Below are positions 1-11,402 of a stretch of 64,000 nt of DNA, one piece after another. The stretch's first letter is position 1; every line of letters starts with the position of its first letter. Position numbers and translations under genes: made by a program. The DNA comes from Combretum micranthum (lineage: Eukaryota > Streptophyta > Magnoliopsida > Myrtales > Combretaceae). The notes under the pieces are model-generated. The model did not search any database, was not told where the DNA came from, and worked only from the letters and a program-made list of their open reading frames with translations. The stretch lies in assembly GCA_024138025.1 (NCBI GenBank), contig JAMXBD010004268.1, positions 1-64,000 of the forward strand. Direction: 5' to 3'.

Positions 1-870
1 ATACTCTTGATTGGATTTATCTTTAAGTACACATGGTCTCCTACTTGAAATTCGAGAACTCGCCTTTTTGATCTGCCCAGCTTTTCTGTCTATCTTGGGC
101 CTCTTTCATTCGCTGTCGGATTTTCACTTTGTCTGCTGCATCTTGTACCAATCTGGTCCATCCAATAGCGAGCTTTTCCAGTCATCAAAACAAAGGCGAC
201 TACAGCGTCGTCCGTACAAAGCTTCATATGGCGGCATTTGTATGGTCGAGTGATAGCTGTTGTTGTAGGCAAACTCTATGAGCGGCAAATGAGCATCCCA
301 GCTTCCTTTAAATTCCATAACAAGCACGCAACATGTCTTCCAAGGTTTGGATCGTCCGTTCGATTGTCCATCGGTTTGGGGGTGATAAGCTGTGCTAAAG
401 TGCAACTTTGTCCCCATACACTTTTGTAAACTTGTCCAAAACTTAGACACGAATCTGGATCTCGGTCTGACACAATCCCGGCAGGTACTCCATGTAATCG
501 TACTATTTCCCTTATGTACAGCTTGGCTAGCTTGTCCATGAGTACGTCATGTTGATTGGTATGAAATGAGCCGATTTAGTCAACGATCTACCACGACCCA
601 TATGGCATCATATCCTACCGATGTCCTTGGTAGTCCACACACGAAATCCATCGAGATTTGATCCCACTTCCACTCAGGTATCGGCAAAGGCTTTAGCAAT
701 CCTCCTGGCCTTTGATGTTCCACCTTTACTTGTTGACAAGTTGGGCACTTCATCACATAATCAGCTACATCCCGTTTCATCCATTCCACCAAAAGTGGCT
801 CTTAAGATCTTGATACATCTTAGTTCCTCCCGGATGTACTGTGTATCCTGAGTTATGAGCTTCACTCATG
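1..870 (-). pseudogene. Ty3/gypsy integrase (frameshifted)
   Basis: The zinc-binding HHCC module is readable around 870-720: a SEAHNSGYTVHPG stretch gives two histidines, and CPTCQQVK gives the two cysteines. The catalytic core follows with the first Asp in MDFVCGLP (about 650), the second in VSDRDP (about 470) and an [10 protein letters not shown] segment (about 370). The expected catalytic Glu just after that segment falls out of frame through a small indel near 350, and another break occurs near 30-60. The C-terminal part runs off the window. Integrase would join element cDNA to host DNA. Confidence 0.85.
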
Positions 871-1088
871 ATTTCCTTTCTCATATCCTCATCATCGGCA
901 CACATAACCTTCCCTTCATCCTCACTACATCTCGTCATCTACGGTGAAATCAGTATACTTCTCCGCTTGCACTTCCCGTTTGATCCTTTGTATGACTTCA
1001 TCATATCGTTGAGCCTCTTTAATCCGTTCCACAAGGGTTGGTTCCATACCAAGCTAGATATTTCCACCTCCACATCTTTCCAATGAAT

Positions 1089-1730
1089 TCAATACTTAGC
1101 CTTTCGAATTCTTACCAACTCCTTTTGGTCAGTCAACAAAGCGGCAACTTCCTCATGATTCTTCCGACTTAAGGCATCCGCGACGGCATTAACTTTTCCT
1201 GGACAATAGTTGATTCCAAGATCATAGTCCTTTATAAGCTCTAACCATCTCCGTTGTCTCATATTCAACTCCTTCTGAGTGAATAGATACTTGAGGCTTT
1301 TGTGATCCGTATATATTTCGCATCTTTGTCCATACAAGTGATGCCTCCATATCTTGAGTGCGAAAACAACGGCAGCTAGCTCCAAGTCATGCGTCGGATA
1401 ATTTTGCTCGTGCGGTCTCAACTGTCGCGAAGCATAAGCAATCACTTTTCCTTCTTGCATTAGCACACATCCAAGACCATTTCTTGATGTCGCTATGCAC
1501 CGTGTAAGGCTTCTCAGGGTTGGCAAAACGAGTATCGGTGCGGATACAAGCTTTTGCTTGAGCTCTTGAAAACTCCTTTCTCTTTTATCGGTCCAGATGA
1601 ACTTCTCATTCTTTTGAGTAAGTTGTGTTAACGGCTTGGCTATAGTCGAGAAATTCTTTACAAACTTTCGATAATAGCCAGCTAGACCAAGAAAGCTTCT
1701 TACTTCCGTTACCGTCTTGGTTGCTTCCAC
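1089..1730 (-). pseudogene. Ty3/gypsy RNase H domain and RT connection
   Basis: A 213-residue open stretch starts with the RT connection region ([19 protein letters not shown]) and runs into an RNase H domain with [33 protein letters not shown] and the terminal [14 protein letters not shown]. RNase H degrades the RNA strand of the RNA:DNA hybrid during reverse transcription. The first catalytic aspartate region reads [12 protein letters not shown], so the acidic residue is missing in this frame, consistent with local compensating indels. Homology is clear; activity is unlikely. Confidence 0.88.
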
Positions 1731-1750
1731 TCCATCACTGCTTAATCTTT

Positions 1751-2561
1751 TCAGGGATCAACCGATATGCCACTTCCTGAAACAACATGTCCTAAAAAGG
1801 ATATCTTATCCAACCAAAAGTCACACTTTGACAATTTGGCATACAACTTATGTTCTCTTAACGTCCGAAGCGCCATACGGAGGTGTTCCTCATGTTCCTC
1901 TCGTGTGGTTGAGTAGACCAAAATGTCGTCGATGAAAACTATAACGCACTTATCCAACAAGGGCTTATAGATTCGATTCATCAAGTCCATGAAAGCGGCA
2001 GGTGCATTTGTCAATCCAAAAGACATTACTAAGAACTCATAATGTCCATATCGAGTTCGAAAAGCAGTCTTTGGTACATCCTCCGGCCTTACTCTTAACT
2101 GATGGTATCCAGATCTCAAGTCGATGCGTGAAAACACGCTGCTCCTTGCAACTGATCAAAGAGATCATCAATCCGGGGTAATGGATACTTATTCTTGATT
2201 GTAACCTTATTCAACTCCGGTAATCGACACATAACCTCATGGATCCATCCTTCTTCTTAACGAACAAAACTGGTGCTCCCCATGGTGATACACTTGGGCG
2301 TATAAATCCTTGATCCAGAAGCTCTTGTAATTGCTTCTTGAGTTCCTTCAACTCTACCGGTGCCATGCGGTATGGAGCTTTTGATATCGGCTCGGTATTT
2401 GGCATCAAGCTAATCTCAAAATCGATCTCCCTCTTTGGTGGCAATCCAGGTAATTCCTTAGGAAAAACGTCAGGAAACTCATTGACTATGGGTATATCCT
2501 CCACCTTTGGTCCTTCACCTTCTTCTTCTATAGCATTGATTTGTTGGTCAATCCTCCTCAT
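1751..2561 (-). pseudogene. Ty3/gypsy reverse transcriptase
   Basis: Two frames cover the domain. Residues from 2561 to about 2214 give the entry region with [20 protein letters not shown]. After a frame break at about 2214-2137 the second frame (2137-1751) gives [16 protein letters not shown], the [12 protein letters not shown] box and the catalytic FIDDILVYS box with both aspartates intact. The region ends with [15 protein letters not shown]. This is the polymerase core that copies element RNA into DNA. The break between the halves would prevent one polyprotein. Confidence 0.92.
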
Positions 2562-2564
2562 CCA

Positions 2565-2990
2565 TCACCAACTCAAGCGAACTTAATCCTTGCCTCCTTA
2601 CGACCGTGGATTCTCCTTTAAACTCAATATCCTTCCCATTTACATCCTTAAAATTCACCTTCTTCCTCGACAATCTACCGTGGCTTTAACATGGGTCAAC
2701 CAACTCATTCCAAGAATTACTTCATACTTATTCATCTCCAACACGATCAAATCACTTGTCGTATGGTGACCTTGGATCTCTAAAGGGCATTCCTTCAACA
2801 TCTCTTGGTGGTTACGACTACCCGTGGGTGTCTTTATCTTGAAGCTGGTAGCGGTGGTGACTATAGGTAATCCACTCTTCTTAGCAAGGTTGGGGGTGAT
2901 AAACGAATGGGGGCTCCGGTATCAAACAAGGCATAAGCGGTCTCGTTAGCTACTCGTATACTTCCTGCGTTTTAACACGCACTATTACTA
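2565..2990 (-). pseudogene. Ty3/gypsy aspartic protease region
   Basis: The minus strand near 2960-2900 reads AYALFDTGAP, a retropepsin DTG(A) active-site motif, between gag and reverse transcriptase as expected. The rest of the domain, toward 2565, is scattered over frames by small indels, so I give only an approximate extent. The enzyme would process the gag-pol polyprotein. Confidence 0.7.
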
Positions 2991-3072
2991 ACCATACTAT
3001 GCTTTTTCTAAAGCTTTAGGCTAAAGAGGTATAGGAGGGTTCTATTGCGACAGATTAATAGCGTAAAAGATA

Positions 3073-4380
3073 CTATAAACAAAACGAAAGCTTAAGGTTA
3101 AGGCTAACCTGCAACGAGTTCATGGTCAAAGCCTTCGAGGTGCCAGGAGCGGTTCCATTTCCATTGCCATTGTTGGTTCTGACAAGGGCGGATCCTCCCG
3201 AGGTGTTGGATGACCTCGCAAGAGCATTTTTCCTCTTTGGGCATTCATTTGCAAAGTGCCCTGGCTGCTTGCACACATAGCAGACACTGGTGTTCTTCTT
3301 GGACACTCCAGATTTTATGATGGCTGCCACAAAAGAAGCACTTGTTTTGCAATTGTGGGCAGGACTTTGGATAATGCTTCCCTCGGCATTTCCAGCATGT
3401 GACATCACCTTGGTCACTCCCTCTGATTGCTTCCACTTCCTTTGAAGCTCCAAAGGTCTTAAACCTCTTATTTTGAACCCAGAACTTGGTCCTTCATAAG
3501 GCTTCCTTCCGAACACAAACACTTTCTTCTCCGGAGCTTTTGTTTTCATCTTTTTAGCCTCTTCAATAATTCGAGCCTTTTCCACTAGCCCCTTAAAACT
3601 TTAACATCAAATTCCACCAAGACGAATTTTAGGTCTCCATCTAACCCATTCAAGAAAACTTGTCTCTTTAGCTCCTCGCTGTGCTTATAGGAGTCAGGAG
3701 CATACTGCAACAAGCGACTGAATTCGGTTTCGTACTGCTCGATGGTTCTCCCTTCTGAGTAATGTTAAAGAACTCAGCACTGTACCGAACTCTGAGACTC
3801 CCTGGAAAGTAGTTCTCCAAGAACTCTTCTCGAAACATATCCCACGTAACTGGAGCAGGCAATTCTCGCTTCTTCGTCCCACCATATGCGAGCATTGAAC
3901 TTCAACATGAATGTCCCAAAACTGACTCTTAAGTGGTGGGGTACTTCATAACCATCAAACGATCTCTCAATCTGGGCCAACCAATCTTCGGCCTCAGCTG
4001 GTTTTCCGAAGGTTCCATCAAAGTAGGTATTACTTTTGATGAAATTGGCGAGCAAGTTTTGATGTGATCTTGGCGGTGGTGGTGGGTGGAAATGGTGCAG
4101 CATGTGACTGTTCGCCGGGTGCTTCTACCGTAGCTTCAGGAGCATTCTGAGGTGGAGCAGGAGCTGGGTTATTTTGATTTTGTTGCTGAATCAAAATAGC
4201 TAAAACTGGTTCATCTGTCCAATGGCAGCTGCAAAGTCATTTTGCTGGTTCGGGCAGGAGCAGGGTTATTTTCCGGTTGGTTACGCGGGGTACTCCTCGT
4301 TCAGCTGGTACGTTGTTGGAATCTTTGTTCTCTATTCCTACGTCTTCTTGGACGGCTGTTTAATCGTTTAGATTTTAGTT
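3073..4380 (-). pseudogene. Ty3/gypsy gag with CCHC zinc knuckles
   Basis: The capsid part starts near 4103 with a proline-rich run followed by FDGTFGKPAEAEDWLAQIE, and continues in another frame from 3895 (TWDMFREEFLENYFP), typical of plant Ty3 gag. The C-terminal part (3585-3073) is lysine-rich and carries CYVCKQPGHFANEC, a perfect C-x2-C-x4-H-x4-C knuckle at about 3290-3245. An overlapping frame upstream of it carries further cysteine pairs (CWKCRGKH and CFFCGSHH), suggesting more than one knuckle before indels broke the frame. The N-terminus between 4104 and 4380 is Gln/Asn/Pro-rich and not resolved. Confidence 0.85.
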
Positions 4381-5183
4381 TCTAGTTACGCTCCATACTA
4401 ACGTTTACGAAATCAGGAAATCTCAAATATAAAGACTAGAAATTTAAATCAAGGTACAAAACTTAAGGAAATAAATTGACAAAATAGGGATTGATAGGAG
4501 TTTAATAAGAAATTATGAAATTCAAATACAATTCAAAGAAATTACAAAGTAAGAAATCAAAATCATGCATGTTAATCACAAAAAGAGAAATAATATAAAA
4601 CTAAAACAAAGGAATCTCATTATCAAGAAATCATTAGGTTACTTTTATTTGTTAAAAACTTAACTACATCTTTTGATTAGTTGCGATTTAATACTAAGGC
4701 GTTGCGTCTTGGGTGAATACGACGTCTTCTTCTCATCATGGCTCCTTACTTCTGTTCTGATCCTTTTGTTGAGACTTGAGGGAATCTGGGGTTGGTTTCA
4801 CCTTCTGTCCCTTCGATCTTGAGGCGTCCTGCTGATGACTCGACTCGTTCCGGCGTTACCTAAGGTTGGTTGTATAGTCTTTTACGTAAACATTTTCCTT
4901 TTAGTTTCAGAAAGCAAGTTAACTCTGTTCTTCTCTTTGTAACTACGAGGGTTGTGTTCTTAGGCTTAAAACGGTTTGGAAATCCTTCTATTCTTCTTAG
5001 GGTATAAATTAGTCCTAGGGCCACTTACATATCTTAGGTATGGTCATAGAACATGTGTTTCCCATAAATCCCCACTTCCTATAATTCTAGGATTCTTCCT
5101 AAAACTCTTATGGCTTAATCTTAAACTTATCCTATTCTTAAGACTTCTATTTCTAACTTACTGTTTCTTTCCCTAATCTTGAT
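4381..5183 (-). other. Leader between primer site and gag
   Basis: This AT-rich untranslated leader of the gypsy element lies between the primer-binding site and gag. It has no long frame. A short arginine-rich start (MMRRRRRIHPRR) begins at 4739 on the minus strand and stops after about 20 codons; whether it initiates gag through splicing or frame correction is unknown. Confidence 0.5.
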
Positions 5184-5195
5184 GCTCTGATACCA
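5184..5195 (-). promoter_or_regulatory. Primer binding site (tRNA-iMet type)
   Basis: The minus strand reads TGGTATCAGAGC, the standard complement of the 3' end of plant initiator-methionine tRNA. It lies 8 nt inside the LTR edge, where minus-strand DNA synthesis would start. This fixes the element orientation and the LTR boundary. Confidence 0.93.
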
Positions 5196-5203
5196 ACTTA
5201 AAC

Positions 5204-8200
5204 TGTCACGCCCCAGCGGGTACCCTAAACGTGACAGCCCGCCGTACGCAATATTAAAACTAAGAATGACTACCTCAGTCACTCGAAAGCTTCCATATCG
5301 GTACAAGGCGTACATTCACAACAAAGGGAGACCGTGGAGTAATGCATTTTAAGACATTGGCAGCGGAACATGCAAAATAACACTCAATATATTTCATTGA
5401 AATAAAAGTCTTACAGCTTCTAAGGGGCATTCCCCGATAATTCATAATAACATGGTTCTAAATATAACATAACTAAAGCTAGAAGATTTTAGAAGAAATC
5501 TACTCTATAACTTCAAAATAGATTGCCTCCAAAAGCTTCTCAAAATAAGGATTCTACCCGGGAAATCAAGGTGGTCTCGGGTGCAAAAGATAATCCTGCA
5601 ATATCAAAAGTCTATAGGAGTATAAGCATGACTAGCTTAGTGAGATATTCCTTACGCAATAGTACTCATAACAACAATCAAACAAGTTTATTAATCAAGC
5701 ATATGAATGCAACAATCATATGATCAAACATTACATACGACTATCCGGTTTCGTATGTTTGATGGATTTACCCCTCCATCGGTGGTTAGGGAATGCTTTG
5801 AACTGGGTCCCGAACAACCTCCTCAAGTTTGCGCGCGTCTTGGGGTTCCAACGAACCGTACTACTAGTCCCCGGGCCTTCCATGCCCAAAGCGATCGATC
5901 CGGCTCGGCTACACCTTGAGGCCGTATTCCCCGTACGTCCTAACCCTCAAGATGTAGCTAGGCAGCTTACCTTTCCGGTCCCACGCTGAGGAGTAGTAGC
6001 AAAACTTCGAAATGATATTCTAAGTGATATGCATGAGCAATTTATTATATGGGATTTCAATATGACATTAAATCATTTAAAGCGATCAAACAATATTTGC
6101 ACACATAACAATACACATGGAAACATTTATATCAATCACAAATCGGGTTCCGATATACTTATCGTTCATTGATCGCACACAACGAATCACATACATAATT
6201 CCCATAATATCCCACATGCATATCAATTTTATCTTTTTCCTACATCTAGTGCTCTATTCTACAAGCACATGCGCGAAACATAAGCGTAAAGGAAACTCAC
6301 TCGTCCATAGCGTCTAGGAGTCGAAGTAATCCTCGGGGAAGACAAGATCGTGATCCTCGACACCTAAACAAAAGAAATACCCAACATGAGTATTTCATCC
6401 AAGATCTATTCAAGTTCTATACTTCTATCTTAAAGAATTCGTAAAAATCGTATGGAATGGAAATCCAACTTAAAATGGCCATAACTTGCTCATTTTAACT
6501 CGGAATTTCGCATATTATATCGATTTCTACCTACTCGAAAAGATCTATCTATTTCTAAGGTTATTTTCATCAAAAGAAGTTATTTAGGTCTCGGAATAGT
6601 AGCGTACAGATTTGATACGAATTTTCAAACTTCAAAACTAGAGTTTTCAAACTTTACTTCACTCAAGGGCTTTTGTACAAAAATATAGATATATTGTATG
6701 GTTGAAAAATCCCTTGAATTTATGTATATATATGTATAAACTCAAACTATATGCATGAATTTGGTGTTGTCTCAACAATGGTTTTGTAAAACACATGTCT
6801 TGAAAGTGAGATAAGCTTAAGACTTGAAAAGAAGTTAGTTTTACTTTGAAAATTTCCTAAATTATTATAAATGAGTATTTCTTCCTTTTAACTCCATTTT
6901 TAGTTATTAATCTTCAAAAGTAATTTTAATCTTTCAAGATTTTCATAAATTTATTTCTAGTGTTTGGAAACATATAGTTTTTCTAAATATTTCATAGTTA
7001 TATCCACTTTTAAAAGAAATCATCTTATAAGTAAATTTTGGAAAAACTTATCTTAGACTTTAGTGTTGGTGGAAAACTTTGACAATTGAATTTAAGAAAT
7101 CCTTTGTTTAGGTCTAAAGAAACTTTCTTATTTCTTTGAAAAGAGATTTATAATAACTTTACTTTATGTATTTCTTGGTGAAAACCACATATTATTACTA
7201 AAACTTGAGCTAGCTTATCTAACTTTAGAAGAATATTTGTTTAAGATAAATTTCAAACCTTTAAGGAAAATAACTTCTTATGTGACAAAATTTATATTTA
7301 AAAAGAGTTCTTATTCTTATTTTAAGAAAGCTCATTTCTATTATGATTGAGACAATAACAACATATTCATGCATGAATGAGAATATGTAACCATGAAAAA
7401 TATAAAACAACATAATTAAAATAAATAAGAGCATAAAAGTAAAGTCAAGTATTGGGAACCTTAGCTTCATCAAGGTATCCCGGGACTAAGAATGGACTAG
7501 TCCTCAAAAGAAAAGAAAAGCAAGGAAATAAAATTGTTTTGACTTGATATGGACAAGTCTAAGACTAGAAAGACTAGTCTTAATATTGCATAAAACAAGT
7601 AAATAAATAAATTGCAAGACTTGAAAATAAATAAATAACAAGTGAGCTTATATGCTCTAAATAAAATATATATAATATAGATAAGTTAGGTTAGAAACAA
7701 TAATATCAACATAATAGTAACATAAAGAAAATAAGAACATGAACAAAAACAAAACATGAATAAATTGTTGCTTCTTTAACTCAATGAGTCTAAGAAACAT
7801 ACACTAAACTCATGTTAAGTTATATGAACATGATGAGTAATAAGAAAGTTTTACCTAAAGTTTATGTGTTGGTTGAAGAAGAAAGAATGGGTTGTAGTAT
7901 TATGTGGGAATGGATTTTCTAAAGAAAAGAGAGACTTGAGAGAGATGTTGGGAGAGGAATTTTGTGGAGTGATTTTGGGAGAGTTTTAGTATGAATTTTT
8001 GTTGTGTGAAAGAATGGAAGAGGAAGGGGGTATTTATAGATTTTTGGAGTGGAAATTGTGTGATTAAATTAATTGAAATTGAAATAAAATTGAGAGGAAG
8101 AGGAGAGAGAGGTGGACGGCAAGGCTTGAGGGAAGAGAAAAATTGATTAATTTTGTTGTTTTGTAATAAAAAGAAGTAATGTGTAAAGTGTGATGTGATT

Positions 8201-8742
8201 AAAGTTGTATGGGGAAGGTAAATTGTAAGGTATAGGTATGGTAGTGTAAGAATAGAGTGTAAGAAAAAGTAGAGATAGGTGAATAGTAATGAATAGTAGA
8301 AAAGTACTATGAATAGTAGACTAGACAATTAAAATACCGGTAGTAAAGAAAATACGCGTAAAAGGCCTATATCTGTTATTTTTAGATACCGAAAAATTCT
8401 AAAACTGATATTTTTGAAAACCTTATATTTTTACGAGTCTATTGGTGTTGTCGGAATATTTTTGCTATCCGGTGCTCCGGGGCACGGTTTTTGAAAACTG
8501 ATCCCGATCGGATCCGAAGGACACTAGAAAAATTCGAATCTGATATTTTTAGGCTTCCCTATGTTATTACGAACCGTTTTCCACCACAATTATCTCAATT
8601 TCGTTTTCTAGGGTTTAAGAACACGGGATTGCCGGATCTAGATTCACTAGACTAATCATAGAACTAGGTTAATTTTAGGGTTTCGTTTCAACTTCCGGTT
8701 CTTAGGGTTTGCTAATATTATCGAAAAATCTAGGAGCTTACA
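5204..8742 (-). repeat. 5' LTR of the gypsy element (3.5 kb)
   Basis: In minus orientation it runs from TGTAAGCTCC to GGCGTGACA, so it has TG...CA ends, and the primer site follows. The same terminal words (TGTCACGCCCC and TTTACA on the other strand) bound the LTR copies at 42240-53763, which supports the edges. At about 3.54 kb it is very long for an LTR. It contains a TATA box (8040-8031), a GGGG-CATT-CCCC hairpin motif near 5424-5437 and a block conserved in every family copy (about 6461-6590). Confidence 0.92.
8031..8040 (-). promoter_or_regulatory. TATA box of the gypsy LTR
   Basis: The minus strand reads TCTATAAATA followed by CCCCC. The same TATAAATA motif sits at the equivalent place in the LTR copies at 44371-44380, 53099-53108 and, on plus, 50096-50105. 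This conserved position supports a Pol II promoter. Confidence 0.75.
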
Positions 8743-8894
8743 CACTCCGTATGGACTTGACTCGTATTCACCGATATATTATTACTGCACACGCATCCGA
8801 TACACTATTGGTTAAAGATCTGCGCATTTAAAAGAAATTGAATATAACTAAAAGGAGTTTTAAAAAAACATTTATTGAAAATGCGTGATCATGC
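8743..8894. other. Short spacer between LTR 5204-8742 and LTR fragment
   Basis: About 150 bp with no recognised gene, repeat or LTR match. It separates the full LTR from an oppositely oriented LTR end of the same family. Confidence 0.4.
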
Positions 8895-9245
8895 AATTAG
8901 GTATTTTCTTTTTTTATTGAGGAATTTTACATTAAGTTTAGCATTAGTTTAAAAGTAGACTTCATAGAAAAAATTCTTGTTATAGACTAGTATATTTTGA
9001 TGGGGGAATGCCCCTAAGGCTTGTAAGATAATTATTATGAATGAATGAATATTATGATTTCATTTCTTAATTTGTTATTGCATATTCTTAAGCTTCATAT
9101 TTCAAAGAATGGTCCTCTAAATATTGTAAAGGTACGCCTTGCACCTAATATCGAAGCTTATGGGAATGACTAAGGTTGTCATACTTAAGCTTTAATATTA
9201 AGTGTGACAGATTGTTACACTTAGGATACTATTTGGGACGTGACA
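8895..9245 (+). repeat. Truncated gypsy LTR, 3' end
   Basis: The sequence matches the last 360 bp or so of the plus-oriented LTR at 49397-52916. Shared words include TAGGTATTT, TTTAGCATTAGTTTA, GATGGGGGAATGCCCCTAA, the AATGAATGAATATTATGATTT run and the final CGTGACA. It lacks all upstream LTR sequence, so it is a truncated remnant of the same family in the opposite orientation to the neighbouring full LTR. Confidence 0.85.
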
Positions 9246-11402
9246 GAAACCAAATAAGTTAGTTCAATTTCTGTTTGGAATCGAACCGTGACCATACCTA
9301 CGAGGAATAAAAGACATAGAGTCCACCAAGCGTGGGCTGGCATGACTATATATCCTCCTAATAATTAGCCCGTGCAGAAAAAATGGAGAGTATAGGATGG
9401 TAACTGGTAAATAACACGTATGGTGGCGCCTTAGGAGTAAATAAACGGTTAGCTTTTGTTGGAGGTTGGGACAACAAAGACGGAACATGCATTAAAAACA
9501 GAAAAAGAAAGAGAAGGCAGAGAGAAAGATCGGCCGGTATCCGGTAGCTCATGGGTAATCAATGCAATTCACTCCTCCCTACGCGCACTGGCATTAATTA
9601 GTTGCCTCACATTCCCTCCATGACCCCCGCTCTTTTAAAGATGCACAACATCTTCCATTTTTTCACCCAAATGAAGTAAGCAAACAGTAGTAACAAAAAA
9701 AAAAAAAAAAAGATTATATATAAATTCCCACTTGTCGGCAGCGGATCAGTCCATAACCTTCCACTTTAATACATATATATATATATATATCAAATAATGG
9801 TTTGTGACTTTTAATTAACTTGTATATTGTGATTTTCTAAGTTTATTAAATATTAAAAATACATTCTTAAAGCACTAGCTAGGCTGAATTTGATGTTAAA
9901 GAAATTTTACGTATTCTTTAATTTGTAACTATCATGATTCGATGGGGAGATTAGCAAGATAGTCCTAAAATCATCGTACTTTGTGTTTTCTTACAATGTA
10001 AAAACCATTTTATAATTCAGATATTGCATCCTCCGCTTAAATTTTTTTATATTTAAATATTATATATACAGATATAGTATATTTATTTAAAGATAATTGC
10101 ATCAACTAATACTCCATTATTTACTAATACCGCAGAGAATTGAAGTCCTCAACCAAATAATAAAATTGAAGTGAAAAACATGTCTACTAATATTAAGAAA
10201 AAAATACAAAAAAATACTAAAGAAAAAATTTATTAAATTATCATCACAGTATTACATGTAGAAATGTGATACCAACATTTGCATATCCAAAGTACAATAT
10301 AGTAATGTACTTTGAATATATATCGCATATTGGTTATGTAATACACATCTAAATATTTATCACAATTTAAAAATGCAACACACGACAACTATACGTAACA
10401 CTAAAAAACTTATATTGCATTATCGTGATGATACTTATACAATTATTTTTATCTAAGTTGTATTTATGTATTTTTTTTATTTTCTAAGATGGCCAAATAA
10501 AAAATAATCTCAATACTACAGAGGTCAAGGTATTAAATAGACTTCAATTTAGCTACTTTCTATTCTAGGGTTAGCTTAAGCATGACCCAATTTTCAGTTT
10601 ATCCTAAAGAAATTCAGTGGAGGTGCACTCTCCAATCTCCATAGAGCGCGACCCCTGATTTTGCCACTGGAGAGAGAGAGAGCGCCTAGAACATGATTTA
10701 AAACTAGTTAAGACCATCCTAATACCCTGGTCGGCAAATGAAACATGATTTCGTTTCATAAATACAACATCATGCAAATCAGCTCGTTCGAAAAAAAAAA
10801 AAAAGATAGCTAGCTTCATCAAATGAAAAAGGCATTACTAATACCATATGGATTACAAAAGCTGCCACAGTACCGGATCACATAATATTAGTATATTACA
10901 CACGTATTATTGGTAGGTATAAATTAAGGGGAAATTAATAAATCAGTCTAAAAGGTTATAATTTCTCCAGTAAATGCATCATGTAACCTTCTTGATTGAT
11001 TTGATTTCTCCATTTCTTAACCTCACCGTCACCCTGACCGACCCTCTATGTAAATATGTGCATTTGTTAACAGCTAAACAAGTTATATATCTCTCCATAG
11101 ACAAAAAAATATTTCCCTTTTAAGCCTATTAAATAGTGTTTATACTAAATAAATAAACGTATGCTCAAAGATAGATGTAATATAAATAAATTGACCAAAA
11201 GATGCCAGTACAAACCTTTTTTTATTGCATAATCTATGTACACGTGAACTTTTCGGTACCAAAAAAGAAAGGAAAAAGAACAAAATATAAAAGAAAATGG
11301 AGGAAAAGATAGCCGACACAAGATCATGAAAACGTATCTACTTCTAGTGTTATAATTCCTATTACCTTTGAGGTTTTTTTTTTAATTAATTAATTTATAT
11401 TG
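9246..11402. other. AT-rich intergenic DNA
   Basis: No convincing gene or element is seen. The stretch holds a poly-A run (about 9695-9712), a (TA)n run (about 9774-9790) and a GA run (about 10671-10682). The end nearest 11402 should contain the 3' untranslated region and polyadenylation signals of the minus-strand gene. Confidence 0.5.

Larger units (their letters stand above)
1..8742 (-). mobile_element. Ty3/gypsy LTR retrotransposon, 5' part (Tekay/Del-like chromovirus probable)
   Basis: Read on the minus strand the order is 5' LTR (8742-5204), primer site (5195-5184), leader, gag with zinc knuckles, protease, reverse transcriptase, RNase H and integrase. RT and RNase H before integrase is the Ty3/gypsy order. 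The very long LTR, the iMet primer site and the RNase H wording suggest Tekay/Del, but the chromodomain that would prove a chromovirus lies left of position 1, as does the 3' LTR. Coding regions are split by small indels into several frames, so the copy looks inactive unless the indels are assembly errors. Confidence 0.93.

Noticed and set aside
7900..8328. 142-codon minus-strand frame inside the gypsy LTR
   Set aside because: Low-complexity Phe/Leu/Ser reading of AG-rich LTR promoter and leader sequence; not conserved as a frame in the other LTRs.
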